DNA of 64,000 bases from Chromatocurvus sp046260765 (GTDB lineage Bacteria; Pseudomonadota; Gammaproteobacteria; Pseudomonadales; Halieaceae): the NCBI GenBank assembly GCA_046260765.1, contig JBHEOO010000015.1:11565-75564 (forward strand), given 5' to 3'. Below, piece by piece: positions 34,601 to 42,751 of the stretch. The notes beneath the pieces are model-generated. The model ran no database searches and was not told where the DNA came from. It saw only the letters and a list, made by a program, of their open reading frames with translations. The position numbers and the translations under genes were made by a program. Position 1 is the first letter of the stretch, and every line of letters starts with the position of its first letter.

Positions 34601-35391
34601 TCCGTCGGTGCCCAGGCCAGCACACGCTCGAAAGTGTCACCCTCCAGATGCAGGTATACATCGCCGCGCCAGCTTGCGCCCGTGAGCGGGTCGCCGACGC
34701 CGTTGGCCTGTACGCGAATGTCATTACCCGGCACAAACAGCCGCGCATCCAGCATCCGCGAACTGCCGCTGCGACGCAGATCGAGCTGAACCCCCGCGGC
34801 GCTCAGCAGGTCGCCCGCTGCATCGCGCAGCAGTAAACGACTCTGATAAATGTGCAGGGCGTCCACCCGCGCGATAAAATCCGTCAGCCAGTCGCGCAGC
34901 AGGCCGGCCCCGGCCTCAAAGCCCACCAGGCGCAGAACGCCATCGGGAGATCGTGCCAGCTCGAGATTCAGGCCCTCGAGGCGCAGATCACTGATCTGCG
35001 GTGTCAGCGTCAACAGGGAATTCAGCGGGTTCAGGCGCAGGTGCCCGGAGGTCAGCATCACCGGCGCCTGCTCCGGCGCATCGAAATGGATTGCCAGGTC
35101 GCGCAGAACGATCTGCGGACTGAAACCCTGCAGGCTGCCCTCGATCTCCGCGGCCTGCAGGGTGAAGGGCAATCGCGTATTGACCGCGGCAAGCAGGTCA
35201 TCTTTCCAGACCGACACACTCCCCACAAGCAGACGCACCGCCAGCACGTAGCCAGCCAGCAGCAGCAGCGCAGCGACCAGGAGCCGCCACAATATGCCGG
35301 CCAGTCGATGGAAAGCGGAACCCCCCGAAACGTGGTCAGATGCGCGGTTCACCGCTGAGGTCCCGCTGTTGCTGGTCTGCGAAGGCCTCAC
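31603..35391 (-). CDS. yhdP: AsmA-like intermembrane phospholipid transport protein YhdP
   Basis: Very large inner-membrane-anchored bridge protein (TIGR02099/DUF3971) that, with TamB and YdbH, moves phospholipids to the outer membrane. The 1262 residues match E. coli YhdP (1266). One N-terminal membrane helix (about residues 30-55, LLVAALLLLAGYVLAVRLLV) is followed by long beta-rich repeats and an AsmA-like C-terminus (LNLAELLKGLSLSSMFESGV, FERASGDLVFNRGQLRIPS) plus an acidic tail. GTG 35391 overlaps the maf stop as GTGA. rng, usually between maf and yhdP, is missing. Confidence 0.94.
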   Translation of the reverse strand: MRPSQTSNSGTSAVNRASDHVSGGSAFHRLAGILWRLLVAALLLLAGYVLAVRLLVGSVSVWKDDLLAAVNTRLPFTLQAAEIEGSLQGFSPQIVLRDLAIHFDAPEQAPVMLTSGHLRLNPLNSLLTLTPQISDLRLEGLNLELARSPDGVLRLVGFEAGAGLLRDWLTDFIARVDALHIYQSRLLLRDAAGDLLSAAGVQLDLRRSGSSRMLDARLFVPGNDIRVQANGVGDPLTGASWRGDVYLHLEGDTFERVLAWAPTDTLPITVSGGGSVEAWLSRAGGRSDIALRVRTEDLVIAEADGGWALPLQTLAMNASLSQVIGGWRLHASQLSVAHDGQRWEMPRARFQLLGDSLSARIAGMRLDGIEKLFAAAPATPDALASALADLRPRGFLTAADLTLDDIRAPGNSWSFAARIDETAVDSWRGAPGVEGLDALVELTPAGGRILLDGRKTALTFPAFYRQPLAYDELYGELALVWDEEAVNVSSNLITARGAEGTAKAVFSLDFPRHDDVVGPAMNLLVGLRDSEPRHRAKYLPATLPGGVTRWLQDSLSGGRIEQGGFVWRGSLRRRNFEHMTVQMFFELQDTDIRFDPQWPALRDFSGPVLIDDRRVSIWADSGSVGDLQLHYLSAELAGTAPGVSEMAVAVRVAGDAGAGLGIVRNSPLNDLTAGALGNWQASGDVRADLRLHIPVSNLAAGPQIDLEATLDGVALDIRPGRLPLRDMQGILRYQTGRGFAGSDVAGSLWGEALTARHGDSADAATDTQIDLEATVAAPALLDWLGDDPGMIRGQTSVSGVLRIARGRAPVLALNSALEGVALDLPAPWGKMPADTRDLALQLRLGAVDAGIDLSLDNTLSMALQLEGGRVVGGNLALESDWLQAVYSPTASPQVLVDWLDLDGLRTALSAGGDDDAAQDALAVPEVSLDARGGGVYRFLTGIPATEVQVLDLRREGSPGGHMAFRLESDGSALYARAIRGDIFGLRSESGSAGGSAGGTEMRWSGTGDGGFATALDIDLSFDNLGAVFEGLGFAPALESRSGAAVGSLRWTGTPAGLRFENLQGTLQVQARDGRLLQSPGGASGALKVVTLLNLAELLKGLSLSSMFESGVPFERASGDLVFNRGQLRIPSLTLDGSASAFRFSGTTNLSAVDGELVVTLPVANNLPWVVALAAGLPVAAGVFVVSKVFEKQVERMSSGVYSVSGPVDSPQVRLKRIFDNRSEALPEPIEDDRVTDIEPITEPDASAQSDEPLPEDSDSSRR

Positions 35392-35990
35392 GCGCTTCCC
35401 CCGGGGTCATCAAGCGCCGAGGGGATGCCAGCCTCACGCAGCAGGGCCAGTGTTTCGCATAACGGCAGGCCGACCACATTGCTATAGCTGCCGTGAATGC
35501 GCTCGACAAACGCTCCCCCCAGTCCCTGTATGGCGTAGGCACCTGCCTTGTCCCAGGGTTCATCCGATGCCAGATACCGCTCGCACTCGACGTCGCCCAG
35601 CGTGCGGAAGATCACCCGGGTTTCAACACAGATAACCCTGAGTTGGAGCGGCGAGCGCAGCGCCACTGCCGTGAAAACCTGATGTTCGCGGCCCGACAGA
35701 CGGCGCAGCATCTGTCGTCCGGCATCGAGGCTTTGCGGTTTACCGAGAATGTTGCCATCCACAACGACCGCGGTATCCGCCGCCAGAACGCAGGCATCAG
35801 CCACCGGCAGGAGCGCCGCCACTTTTTCCCGCGCAATGCGCTCGACATAAGCCCGCGGCGTCTCGGCAGGTGCGGGGCTCTCGTCTATGTCTGCGGGTGA
35901 TATCGAAACCGCCACGCCTAGCTGATCCAGCAGCTCCCGTCGCCGCGGGCTGCGCGAGGCGAGTATCAGCGATAGACGGTCTGACTGCAT
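35388..35990 (-). CDS. maf: Maf/YhdE nucleoside triphosphate pyrophosphatase
   Basis: House-cleaning NTP pyrophosphatase acting on dTTP/UTP in the YhdE group. The 200 residues carry LILASRSPRRRELLDQLGV (phosphate loop), DESPAPAETPRAYVERIAREK, AADTAVVVDGNILGKPQ, LSGREHQVFTAVAL and GAYAIQGLGGAFVERIHGSY. Its ATG shares one base with the mreD stop (TGATG). It is in the usual mreBCD-maf position. Confidence 0.96.
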   Translation of the reverse strand: MQSDRLSLILASRSPRRRELLDQLGVAVSISPADIDESPAPAETPRAYVERIAREKVAALLPVADACVLAADTAVVVDGNILGKPQSLDAGRQMLRRLSGREHQVFTAVALRSPLQLRVICVETRVIFRTLGDVECERYLASDEPWDKAGAYAIQGLGGAFVERIHGSYSNVVGLPLCETLALLREAGIPSALDDPGGSA

Positions 35991-36478
35991 CAATACACCT
36001 CAAAATGCCGTCGCGCGCGGCGCAGTGTCACCAGCACCAGTGGCCAGAATAAGGCACTGGTAAGCGCCGGCAGCATAAACAACAGGGAGCGCGCACCGGC
36101 ACCTTCAACCGTCTGTATCCACTGACAGACCAGCTGATGGACCCCGGCGAGAAAAAAAATGGTCAGGGCCTGCTGGCCAACGCTGAACACGCGCAGACGC
36201 TGGTAGAGAAGCCGCGACAGCAGAACCACGAGCGCCAGGGCCAGCATATTCTGACCGATAAGCGCACCCTCCAGCACATCCATAACCAGTCCCGCGAGCA
36301 GGGCGGTCAGCAGGCCAACGCGATGCGGGAGCGCGATGGCCCAGTAGATCATGACCACCGCGAGCCATTCCGGACGAAGCCAGGCGGCAATGCCCGACAG
36401 CGGCATCACCGCGAGCACGCAGGCGATGAGAAAACTCGACAGAATAACCCAGTAACCACGCGCCTGCTGCTCTACCAT
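35990..36478 (-). CDS. mreD: Rod shape-determining protein MreD
   Basis: Integral membrane partner of MreC in the elongasome. The 162-residue product has five or six hydrophobic helices (VILSSFLIACVLAVMPLSG, RPEWLAVVMIYWAIALPHRV, GLLTALLAGLVMDVLEGALI, NMLALALVVLLSRLLYQRLR, LPALTSALFWPLVLVTLRRA). The PEW-AVMIYW segment and D-x-L-x-G are MreD signatures. Its start abuts the mreC stop (base 36478 shared). Confidence 0.95.
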   Translation of the reverse strand: MVEQQARGYWVILSSFLIACVLAVMPLSGIAAWLRPEWLAVVMIYWAIALPHRVGLLTALLAGLVMDVLEGALIGQNMLALALVVLLSRLLYQRLRVFSVGQQALTIFFLAGVHQLVCQWIQTVEGAGARSLLFMLPALTSALFWPLVLVTLRRARRHFEVY

Positions 36479-37356
36479 CAGCCGCCCGCCTCCGCTTCCA
36501 CCTCGCCTTCCACCTTGCCTTCCACTTCGACAGGGTTACCGCGTGCGAATACCAGCAGGGCATGCCGGGCGCGATCCAGCGCAGCGGCGGGCCGCGCCTC
36601 GATGCGCGCAAAGGCCTGGCCCGGATCGCGCTCCACCCGGGTCACCGTGGCCACCGGATAGCCTATCGGGAAGCGCTGGCCCAGCCCGGAGGTCACCAGC
36701 AGGTCTCCCTCTGCGATGTCCGTCGTGGCGGCGACGTGATGCACTTCCAGAAGATCCAGTGACCCCGTGCCCTCCGCGACGGCACGAACACCGTTGCGAT
36801 TCACCTGCACGGGCACCGAGTGGGTGGCATCGCTAATGAGCAGCACGCGCGAGGTGAATTCACTGACCTCGATGATCTGCCCCATGAGGCCATCCGCATC
36901 GATCAGCGGCTGACCGTTATACACACCGTCGCTACCGCCCTTGTCGAGCAGAAGCTGGTGCCGAACGGGATCCGGCGCAACACCGATAATCTCGGCCACC
37001 AGCACATCGTCTCGCAGCAGCGCCGAGGAGTTGAGCAGTGAGCGCAGACGCGCATTGTTCGCCTGCAGGGATGCCATCTGCTGCAGGCGTCCCTTGAGTA
37101 CCAGATTTTCCCGGGAGAGATGATCGTTGTCTTCCATCAACGACGATCGGGAGCGCAAATGCCGCTCCTGCCAGCGTCCGATAGCCGAGGGGATATCGGC
37201 TACCACGTGAACGGGGATGAGCAGGGTATCGAGGAAAGAGCGGGCGGCCCCCAACCGGCCGTAGCGCAGATCGGCAACCAGCAGACCCACTATCAATAGC
37301 GCAACGAGTCCAACCTTGAGTCCAAGATTAGACTCTTTGACAAATAACGGCTTGAT
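36478..37356 (-). CDS. mreC: Rod shape-determining protein MreC (start codon unclear)
   Basis: Bitopic elongasome scaffold: N-terminal membrane helix, periplasmic coiled coil (LMEDNDHLSRENLVLKGRLQ) and beta-barrel domain (LLDKGGSDGVYNGQPLIDAD, SRVLLISDATHSVPVQVNRN, DLLVTSGLGQRFPIGYPVA). The first usual in-frame start, TTG 37296, falls inside the membrane helix. Upstream codons still read IKPLFVKESNLGLKVGLVAL, typical of MreC N-termini, back to ATC 37356, but no ATG, GTG or TTG exists before an in-frame stop at the mreB end. So either ATC is used or a frameshift joins ATG 37390. The C-terminus ends in Glu/Gly repeats. Confidence 0.9.
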   Translation of the reverse strand: MKPLFVKESNLGLKVGLVALLIVGLLVADLRYGRLGAARSFLDTLLIPVHVVADIPSAIGRWQERHLRSRSSLMEDNDHLSRENLVLKGRLQQMASLQANNARLRSLLNSSALLRDDVLVAEIIGVAPDPVRHQLLLDKGGSDGVYNGQPLIDADGLMGQIIEVSEFTSRVLLISDATHSVPVQVNRNGVRAVAEGTGSLDLLEVHHVAATTDIAEGDLLVTSGLGQRFPIGYPVATVTRVERDPGQAFARIEARPAAALDRARHALLVFARGNPVEVEGKVEGEVEAEAGG

Positions 37357-37393
37357 ACAGGACCCCGGAACCGGCCGGTCGTCCGGCCATCAG

Positions 37394-38431
37394 TTACTCA
37401 GTGGACAGTAAGTCTATCGTATGGCGATCCATGCGTTCCATAGCCAGTCCGCCACCGCGCGCCACGCAGGTCAGCGGATCATCCGCCACCACCACCGGCA
37501 GACCGGTTTCCTCGGCAATCAGCCGGTCGAGATCGCGCAGCAGCGCGCCCCCGCCGGTCAGCACGATGCCGCTCTCGGCGATATCAGCGGCCAGCTCCGG
37601 CGGGGCCTGCTCGAGCGCCGACTTCACCGCCTGAACGATCGATGCGAGGGGGTCCTGAAGTGCGTCGAGAATCTCGTCGCTGTTGAGCGTGAAGCTGCGG
37701 GGTACGCCCTCGGCGAGATTGCGTCCCCGCACATCGATCTCGCGCACCTCGCTGCCGGCGTACGCTGAGCCGATCTCTTCCTTGATGCGCTCTGCCGTGG
37801 CGTCACCAATCAGCGTGCCGTAGCGACGCCGCACGTAGGCGACAATGGCCTCGTCGAAGCGATCACCCCCCAGGCGCAGCGAATCGCGATAGACCACCCC
37901 GTTGAGTGAGATAATGGCAATTTCCGTTGTGCCGCCACCCACGTCAACCACCATGCAGCCGGAGGCCTCATCGACATCGAGGCCGGCGCCGATCGCGGCC
38001 GCCATGGGCTCCTCGATCAGGCGCACCTCTCTCGCACCCGCGCTCATCGCCGACTCGCGGATGGCGCGCCGCTCGACCTGCGTCGACATGCAGGGCACAC
38101 AGATCAGAACCCTTGGACTTGGCCGGATGTAGCGCGTTTCGTGCACCTTGGCGATAAAGTGCTGCAGCATTTTTTCCGTGACCTGGAAGTCGGCGATCAC
38201 GCCGTCCTTGAGGGGCCGGATAGCCGTGATGTTGCCCGGCGTGCGACCGAGCATGCGCTTGGCCTCGGTGCCGACGGCCTCAATGGTTTTCTGCCCGTTG
38301 TGTATGCGTATGGCAACCACCGAGGGCTCATTCAGAATGATGCCCTGACCGCGCACGTAAATAAGGGTGTTGGCTGTGCCCAGATCGATCGAGAGATCGT
38401 TGGAGAACATACCCCGCAATTTCTTCAACAT
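37394..38431 (-). CDS. mreB: Rod shape-determining actin MreB
   Basis: Bacterial actin that organises lateral wall growth. The 345 residues carry phosphate-1 DLGTANTLIYVRGQGIILNE, NITAIRPLKDGVIADFQVTE, the connect/phosphate-2 region VVDVGGGTTEIAIISLNGVV and adenosine motif GIVLTGGGALLRDLDRLIAE. An N-terminal FSNDLSIDLGTAN precedes phosphate-1. First gene of mreBCD-maf-yhdP, divergent from gatCAB. Confidence 0.98.
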   Translation of the reverse strand: MLKKLRGMFSNDLSIDLGTANTLIYVRGQGIILNEPSVVAIRIHNGQKTIEAVGTEAKRMLGRTPGNITAIRPLKDGVIADFQVTEKMLQHFIAKVHETRYIRPSPRVLICVPCMSTQVERRAIRESAMSAGAREVRLIEEPMAAAIGAGLDVDEASGCMVVDVGGGTTEIAIISLNGVVYRDSLRLGGDRFDEAIVAYVRRRYGTLIGDATAERIKEEIGSAYAGSEVREIDVRGRNLAEGVPRSFTLNSDEILDALQDPLASIVQAVKSALEQAPPELAADIAESGIVLTGGGALLRDLDRLIAEETGLPVVVADDPLTCVARGGGLAMERMDRHTIDLLSTE

Positions 38432-38630
38432 GGAGATGATTTACCTTTAAGAGTCCGCATGATGCCCTGCTGTTGCCGGGAGGCATAAGGGCACACGCCG
38501 CCGCAGCCCGACAGGCCGCGAAAGTAGCGTGCAAGAGTATCAACCGCAAGGATGTTGGGCAAGGCGAGAATATGCTAGATTATTGGAGCTTTGCGCGCCC
38601 GGGAGCGTGCACACCCACGGCAGGATCACT

Positions 38631-38668
38631 GCAGAAACAACAACGGATAGCAGAAACAACAACGGATA
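38631..38668. repeat. Perfect 19-bp tandem duplication before gatC
   Basis: GCAGAAACAACAACGGATA occurs twice in direct succession, ending 11 bases before the gatC ATG. It covers the place where the ribosome site of gatC should be; no good AGGAGG-like sequence remains. Confidence 0.92.
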
Positions 38669-38679
38669 CACCGGCAGCC

Positions 38680-38967
38680 ATGAGCATTGGAAGGGATGAA
38701 CTCTCGCGCATCGCGGAACTGGCCAGGCTGCGCGTCGACAGTGACGAGCTGCCCGCGCTGACCCGCCGACTCGACGATATTCTGGGCATGGTAGAGACAC
38801 TGCAGACGGTCGATACCGAGGGCGTTGAACCCCTGTCGAACCCGCTGGATGCACATCAGCCGCTGCGCGCCGACGTTGTCACCGAGGACAATCGCCGCAG
38901 CGAGTTCCAGTCCATCGCACCCGCGGTGGAAAATGGCCTGTACCTCGTCCCGAAAGTCATCGAATAG
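38680..38967 (+). CDS. gatC: Aspartyl/glutamyl-tRNA amidotransferase subunit C
   Basis: Stabilising subunit of GatCAB, which makes Gln-tRNA(Gln) or Asn-tRNA(Asn) by transamidation. ATG 38680 gives 95 residues: ELSRIAELARLRVDSDELPA, LDDILGMVETLQTVDTEGVE, PLSNPLDAHQPLRADVVTED, APAVENGLYLVPKVIE. A 19-bp duplication lies directly upstream. Fifteen bases separate it from gatA. Confidence 0.96.
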   Translation: MSIGRDELSRIAELARLRVDSDELPALTRRLDDILGMVETLQTVDTEGVEPLSNPLDAHQPLRADVVTEDNRRSEFQSIAPAVENGLYLVPKVIE

Positions 38968-38982
38968 CCCTGGAATCGTCCC

Positions 38983-40455
38983 ATGATTGATATGACCGTG
39001 GCGCAGCTGATACAGGCCCTGCGCGACCGAGAATTTTCCAGCGTCGAACTCACCCAAAGCTATCTCGACAGGATTGCACAGCGGGATGGCGCGCTCAACA
39101 GCTATATCAGCGTGGCGACAGAAGCGGCTCTCTCCGAGGCAGAGGCCGCGGACAGGTTGATCACCAGCGGCAACGCACCGGCCCTTGCGGGCATACCGAT
39201 AGCGCACAAGGACATCTTCTGCACCCGCGGGCTGCGCACCAGCTGCGCCTCGCGCATGCTCGACAATTTTGTACCGCCCTACGATGCCACCGTGGTGGAG
39301 AATCTGAGCGCGGCGGGCTGCATCACCCTCGGCAAAACCAACATGGACGAGTTCGCCATGGGCTCATCCTCGGAAAGCAGCTACTACGGGGCCTGTCGCA
39401 ACCCCTGGGACACCGGGCGCGTGCCGGGGGGCTCCTCCGGCGGGTCGGCGGCGGCGGTGGCGGCGGGCCTGGCCGCCGCAGCCACCGGCACCGACACCGG
39501 CGGCTCCATTCGACAGCCCGCGGCGCTGTGTGGCATCACCGGCATCAAGCCCACCTACGGCAGGGTTTCACGGCTTGGCATGATCGCCTTTGCCTCCAGC
39601 CTCGACCAGGGCGGCCCCATGGCGCGCACAGCGGAAGACTGCGCGATTCTGCTCGGCGCCCTGGCCGGACACGATGCCCGGGATTCCACCAGCATGGACG
39701 TTCCGGTGCCGGATTATCGCGCAGAGCTGTCCCTGTCGATGAAAGGCCTGCGTATCGGCCTGCCCCGCGAGTGGTTCGGCGAGCAGCTGCAGCCCGAAGT
39801 GGCAGAGCGTATCAACGCCGCGCTGCGCGAGCTCGAGGCTCTCGGCGCCATCCTGATCGATATCGACCTTCTCCACAGCGAGCTGAGCATACCCGCCTAC
39901 TACATCATTGCGCCGGCGGAAGCGTCGACCAACCTCGCGCGCTACGACGGCGTGCGCTACGGCCATCGCTGCAACAATCCCCGGGACCTGCATGATCTGT
40001 ACACGCGCAGTCGTGAAGAGGGCTTCGGCGACGAGGTCCAGCGGCGCATTCTCATCGGCACCTATGCACTGTCCTCCGGCTATTACGATGCCTTCTACAA
40101 GAAGGCACAGAAGGCCCGCCGGCTGATTCGCCAGGACTTCCTCGACGCGTTCCAGCAGGTGGACATCATCGCCGGGCCGACCACGCCTGGCCCGGCGTTT
40201 CGCCTCGGGGAGAAGACCGATGATCCCGTCGCCATGTATCTGGAGGACATCTACACACTCGGCGTCAATCTCGCCGGCCTGCCCGCCCTGAGCATGCCAG
40301 CAGGTCAGGTGAACGGTCTGCCAGTCGGCCTGCAGTTGGTCGGACCGCACTTTGGCGAGACACAGCTGCTGGCGACCGCGCACCAGCTGCAGCTGGCGAC
40401 CGACTGGCATCTGCAGCGTCCGCCCGCGCCGACATCGACGGGAGATGCGGCATGA
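38983..40455 (+). CDS. gatA: Aspartyl/glutamyl-tRNA amidotransferase subunit A
   Basis: Glutaminase subunit of GatCAB. Amidase-signature triad: Lys in GIPIAHKDIFCTRG, cis-Ser in VPGGSSGGSAAAVAAG and nucleophile Ser in GTDTGGSIRQPAALCGITG. The 490 residues are of usual length; SYYGACRNPWDTGRVPGGSS and GPTTPGPAFRLGEKTDDPVA are further family segments. The stop overlaps the gatB start (ATGA). Confidence 0.98.
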   Translation: MIDMTVAQLIQALRDREFSSVELTQSYLDRIAQRDGALNSYISVATEAALSEAEAADRLITSGNAPALAGIPIAHKDIFCTRGLRTSCASRMLDNFVPPYDATVVENLSAAGCITLGKTNMDEFAMGSSSESSYYGACRNPWDTGRVPGGSSGGSAAAVAAGLAAAATGTDTGGSIRQPAALCGITGIKPTYGRVSRLGMIAFASSLDQGGPMARTAEDCAILLGALAGHDARDSTSMDVPVPDYRAELSLSMKGLRIGLPREWFGEQLQPEVAERINAALRELEALGAILIDIDLLHSELSIPAYYIIAPAEASTNLARYDGVRYGHRCNNPRDLHDLYTRSREEGFGDEVQRRILIGTYALSSGYYDAFYKKAQKARRLIRQDFLDAFQQVDIIAGPTTPGPAFRLGEKTDDPVAMYLEDIYTLGVNLAGLPALSMPAGQVNGLPVGLQLVGPHFGETQLLATAHQLQLATDWHLQRPPAPTSTGDAA

Positions 40456-41912
40456 GCTGGGAAACAGTCATCGGCCTCGAGGTGCACCTGCAGCTGGCCA
40501 CACAATCCAAGATATTCTCCGGCAGCAGCACCCGCTTCGGCGCCGAACCGAACACACAGGCCAGCGCCGTCGATCTGGCAATGCCCGGCATGCTGCCCGT
40601 GCTGAACGAAAAGGCGGTGCGCTACGCCGTCATGTTCGGCCTCGGTATCGATGCCGGGATTAACCGCCGTTCCGTGTTCGACCGCAAGAACTACTTCTAT
40701 CCCGACCTGCCAAAGGGCTACCAGATCAGCCAGTTTGCCGAGCCCATCGTCGGTCGCGGCGATTTCGAGATACAGCTCGACGACGGCAGCACCCGGCGCA
40801 TCGGCATCACCCGCGCCCACCTCGAGGAGGACGCCGGCAAATCACTGCACGAGGACTTCCACGGCCAGACGGGCATCGACCTGAACCGCGCCGGCACGCC
40901 CCTGCTGGAAATCGTCAGTGAACCCGACCTGCGCAGCGCAGCCGAGGCGGTGGCGTATCTCAAGGCACTGCACAGCCTGGTCCTGTACCTGGGCATTTCC
41001 GACGGCAACATGGCCGAGGGGTCGATGCGCTGTGACATCAACATCTCGCTGCGACCGTCAGGCAGCGAGACGCTTGGCACCCGGGCCGAAATCAAGAATG
41101 TGAACTCCTTCCGCTTCGTCGAGAAAGCGATACAGTTCGAAACCCTGCGCCAGGCCGACATTCTCGAATCCGGTGGCCGGGTGGTGCAGGAAACGCGCCT
41201 GTACGACGCCGAGCGCGATGAAACCCGCTCCATGCGCAGCAAGGAAGTCGCCAACGACTACCGCTACTTCCCCGAACCGGACCTGCTGCCCGTCGTACTT
41301 GAGGAGAGCTGGATAGACCAGCTGCGCCGTGAACTCCCCGAGCTGCCCCCAGCCAAGCGGGCCCGCTTCAGGTCCGAGTACGCGCTCAGCACCTACGACG
41401 CCGGCGTTCTGGTCGACAGCCGCGCCCTGGCGGACTATTTCGAGGCGGTGGCCCGGGACTGTGGCGATGCCAAGATTGCCGCCAACTGGGTACAGGGCGA
41501 ACTGCTGGGGCAGCTGAACCGCGAAGACCTCGATATTACCGGCTCCCCGGTCACACCAGGCCAGCTCGCCGGTCTGATCCGACGCATTCTCGATAACACT
41601 ATCTCGGGCAAGATCGCCAAGCAGGTATTCGAGGCCATGTGGCAGGGCGAAGGCGAAGCCGATCAGATTATCGAGAGCCGCGGCCTGAAACAGGTCAGCG
41701 ACAGCGGCGAACTTGAAGCGATGGTCGACGAGGTCATCGCGGCCAGCCCGGACCAGGTCGCGCAGTACCGGGCCGCCGATGCCGGCAAGCAGAAAAAGCT
41801 GATCGGCTATTTCGTCGGCCAGATCATGAAAGCGTCCCGCGGCCAGGCAAACCCGGGCATGGTCAACCAGCTACTCGCCCGCAAGCTCGGAGGCAACCAG
41901 CAGGATGCGTAA
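40452..41912 (+). CDS. gatB: Aspartyl/glutamyl-tRNA amidotransferase subunit B
   Basis: Kinase/transamidase subunit that activates the misacylated tRNA carboxyl group and receives ammonia. The 486 residues start WETVIGLEVHLQLATQSKIF and contain FDRKNYFYPDLPKGYQISQF, RAHLEEDAGKSLH, DLNRAGTPLLEIVSEPDL, CDINISLRP and EIKNVNSFRFVEKAI, plus a GatB/YqeY C-terminal tail domain. It overlaps the following small gene by eight bases. Confidence 0.98.
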   Translation: MSWETVIGLEVHLQLATQSKIFSGSSTRFGAEPNTQASAVDLAMPGMLPVLNEKAVRYAVMFGLGIDAGINRRSVFDRKNYFYPDLPKGYQISQFAEPIVGRGDFEIQLDDGSTRRIGITRAHLEEDAGKSLHEDFHGQTGIDLNRAGTPLLEIVSEPDLRSAAEAVAYLKALHSLVLYLGISDGNMAEGSMRCDINISLRPSGSETLGTRAEIKNVNSFRFVEKAIQFETLRQADILESGGRVVQETRLYDAERDETRSMRSKEVANDYRYFPEPDLLPVVLEESWIDQLRRELPELPPAKRARFRSEYALSTYDAGVLVDSRALADYFEAVARDCGDAKIAANWVQGELLGQLNREDLDITGSPVTPGQLAGLIRRILDNTISGKIAKQVFEAMWQGEGEADQIIESRGLKQVSDSGELEAMVDEVIAASPDQVAQYRAADAGKQKKLIGYFVGQIMKASRGQANPGMVNQLLARKLGGNQQDA

Positions 41913-42195
41913 GGACAAGGACAAGGTTCTCGATGAGGTGTGGGACGATGAGCGGGTGCGCAGCTTTCTCAGCGTGCGCTCCCACTCCGGCGACAGCGAC
42001 GACTTTCACTGCCTGATGCGGGCCTACCAGAGTATGCGGGAGGACGACTTCCGGCGCTTCCTGGTGTTTTTCACCGCGGACGGTCGCGATGTGAATGCGA
42101 CCAGTGCGACGGGGGAGACGGTTCTGTCTGTCGTAAAAGAACACCGACTCAGCGGTGGGTTTGTATCCGCGCTTGGTGACTTTGGAGCTTCGTAG
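41905..42195 (+). CDS. Small conserved protein of the PA4642 type
   Basis: Uncharacterised 96-residue protein resembling the Pseudomonas PA4642 family. MRKDKDKVLDEVWDDERVRSF, MRAYQSMREDDFRRFLVFF and GRDVNATSATGETVLSVVKE look like that family. ATG 41905 starts inside gatB. The last codons (LGDFGAS then stop) lie in a 20-base sequence repeated at 42821-42840, so the natural C-terminus has probably been replaced by repeat DNA. Function unknown. Confidence 0.75.
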   Translation: MRKDKDKVLDEVWDDERVRSFLSVRSHSGDSDDFHCLMRAYQSMREDDFRRFLVFFTADGRDVNATSATGETVLSVVKEHRLSGGFVSALGDFGAS

Positions 42196-42214
42196 GTCGG
42201 CTGGTCGCCTGCGC

Positions 42215-42296
42215 GGGGATGGTCGAGACTCGCCGTGAAGCCATCCTTGGCGGCTCGGCGGCGACATCCATGTCGCCGACGGTCTCGACCATCCCC
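42215..42296 (+). repeat. Cloverleaf-like palindromic repeat element, copy B
   Basis: Perfect 15-base arms GGGGATGGTCGAGAC (42215-42229) and GTCTCGACCATCCCC (42282-42296) enclose GCCATCCTTGGCGGCTCGG and a GGCGACAT-CC-ATGTCGCC hairpin. Same plan as copies A, C, D and E but with its own arm sequence. Confidence 0.88.
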
Positions 42297-42676
42297 ACAC
42301 AGACGACCAGCCTCGCTTCGATGCCAAGTTCTGGAGCTGCTCGATTCTGGCAGCCGGCTGTGCTGCGGATCTTCAGTGAGAGTTCTCATCGCTTAGGTAG
42401 AGAGCTCCAGGCAACTCGTAGTTCGAATGAGGTCCGGCAAGCGTCCACCGCGTGGATAAAGGAGTCGACGATCCGGTGTATCGCTCGGGGCCTCGACAGA
42501 CAATGCTCAGGGACTACGCAGCGCCGTTACCCGAATCAAGGTGCGTAAACCATACCGTTGAACCGGCGGACCTCGCACTCATCAAACAAACCTGGACGAC
42601 TCATGCGCGGCGCATTGAGGGTCTTTCACGGAGTGCGCCGTTAACTCCGACGGTCAGGTCGAGTGCCGGACAGCGG

Positions 42677-42751
42677 GTTTTCGGGACCGTCGGCGGCCAG
42701 GACGGCCGCCGCCGAGCCGCCATGGATGGCTTTACGGCGTGTCCCGCAAAC
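42677..42751 (-). repeat. Cloverleaf-like palindromic repeat element, copy C
   Basis: Arms GTTTTCGGGAC and GTCCCGCAAAC are complementary with one mismatch; inside are GGCGGCC-AGGAC-GGCCGCC and GAGCCGCCATGGATGGC. Orientation is opposite to copy B, so B and C face each other across the unit 1 spacer. The GAGAC arm base has become GGGAC, with the partner changed to GTCCC. Confidence 0.82.
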
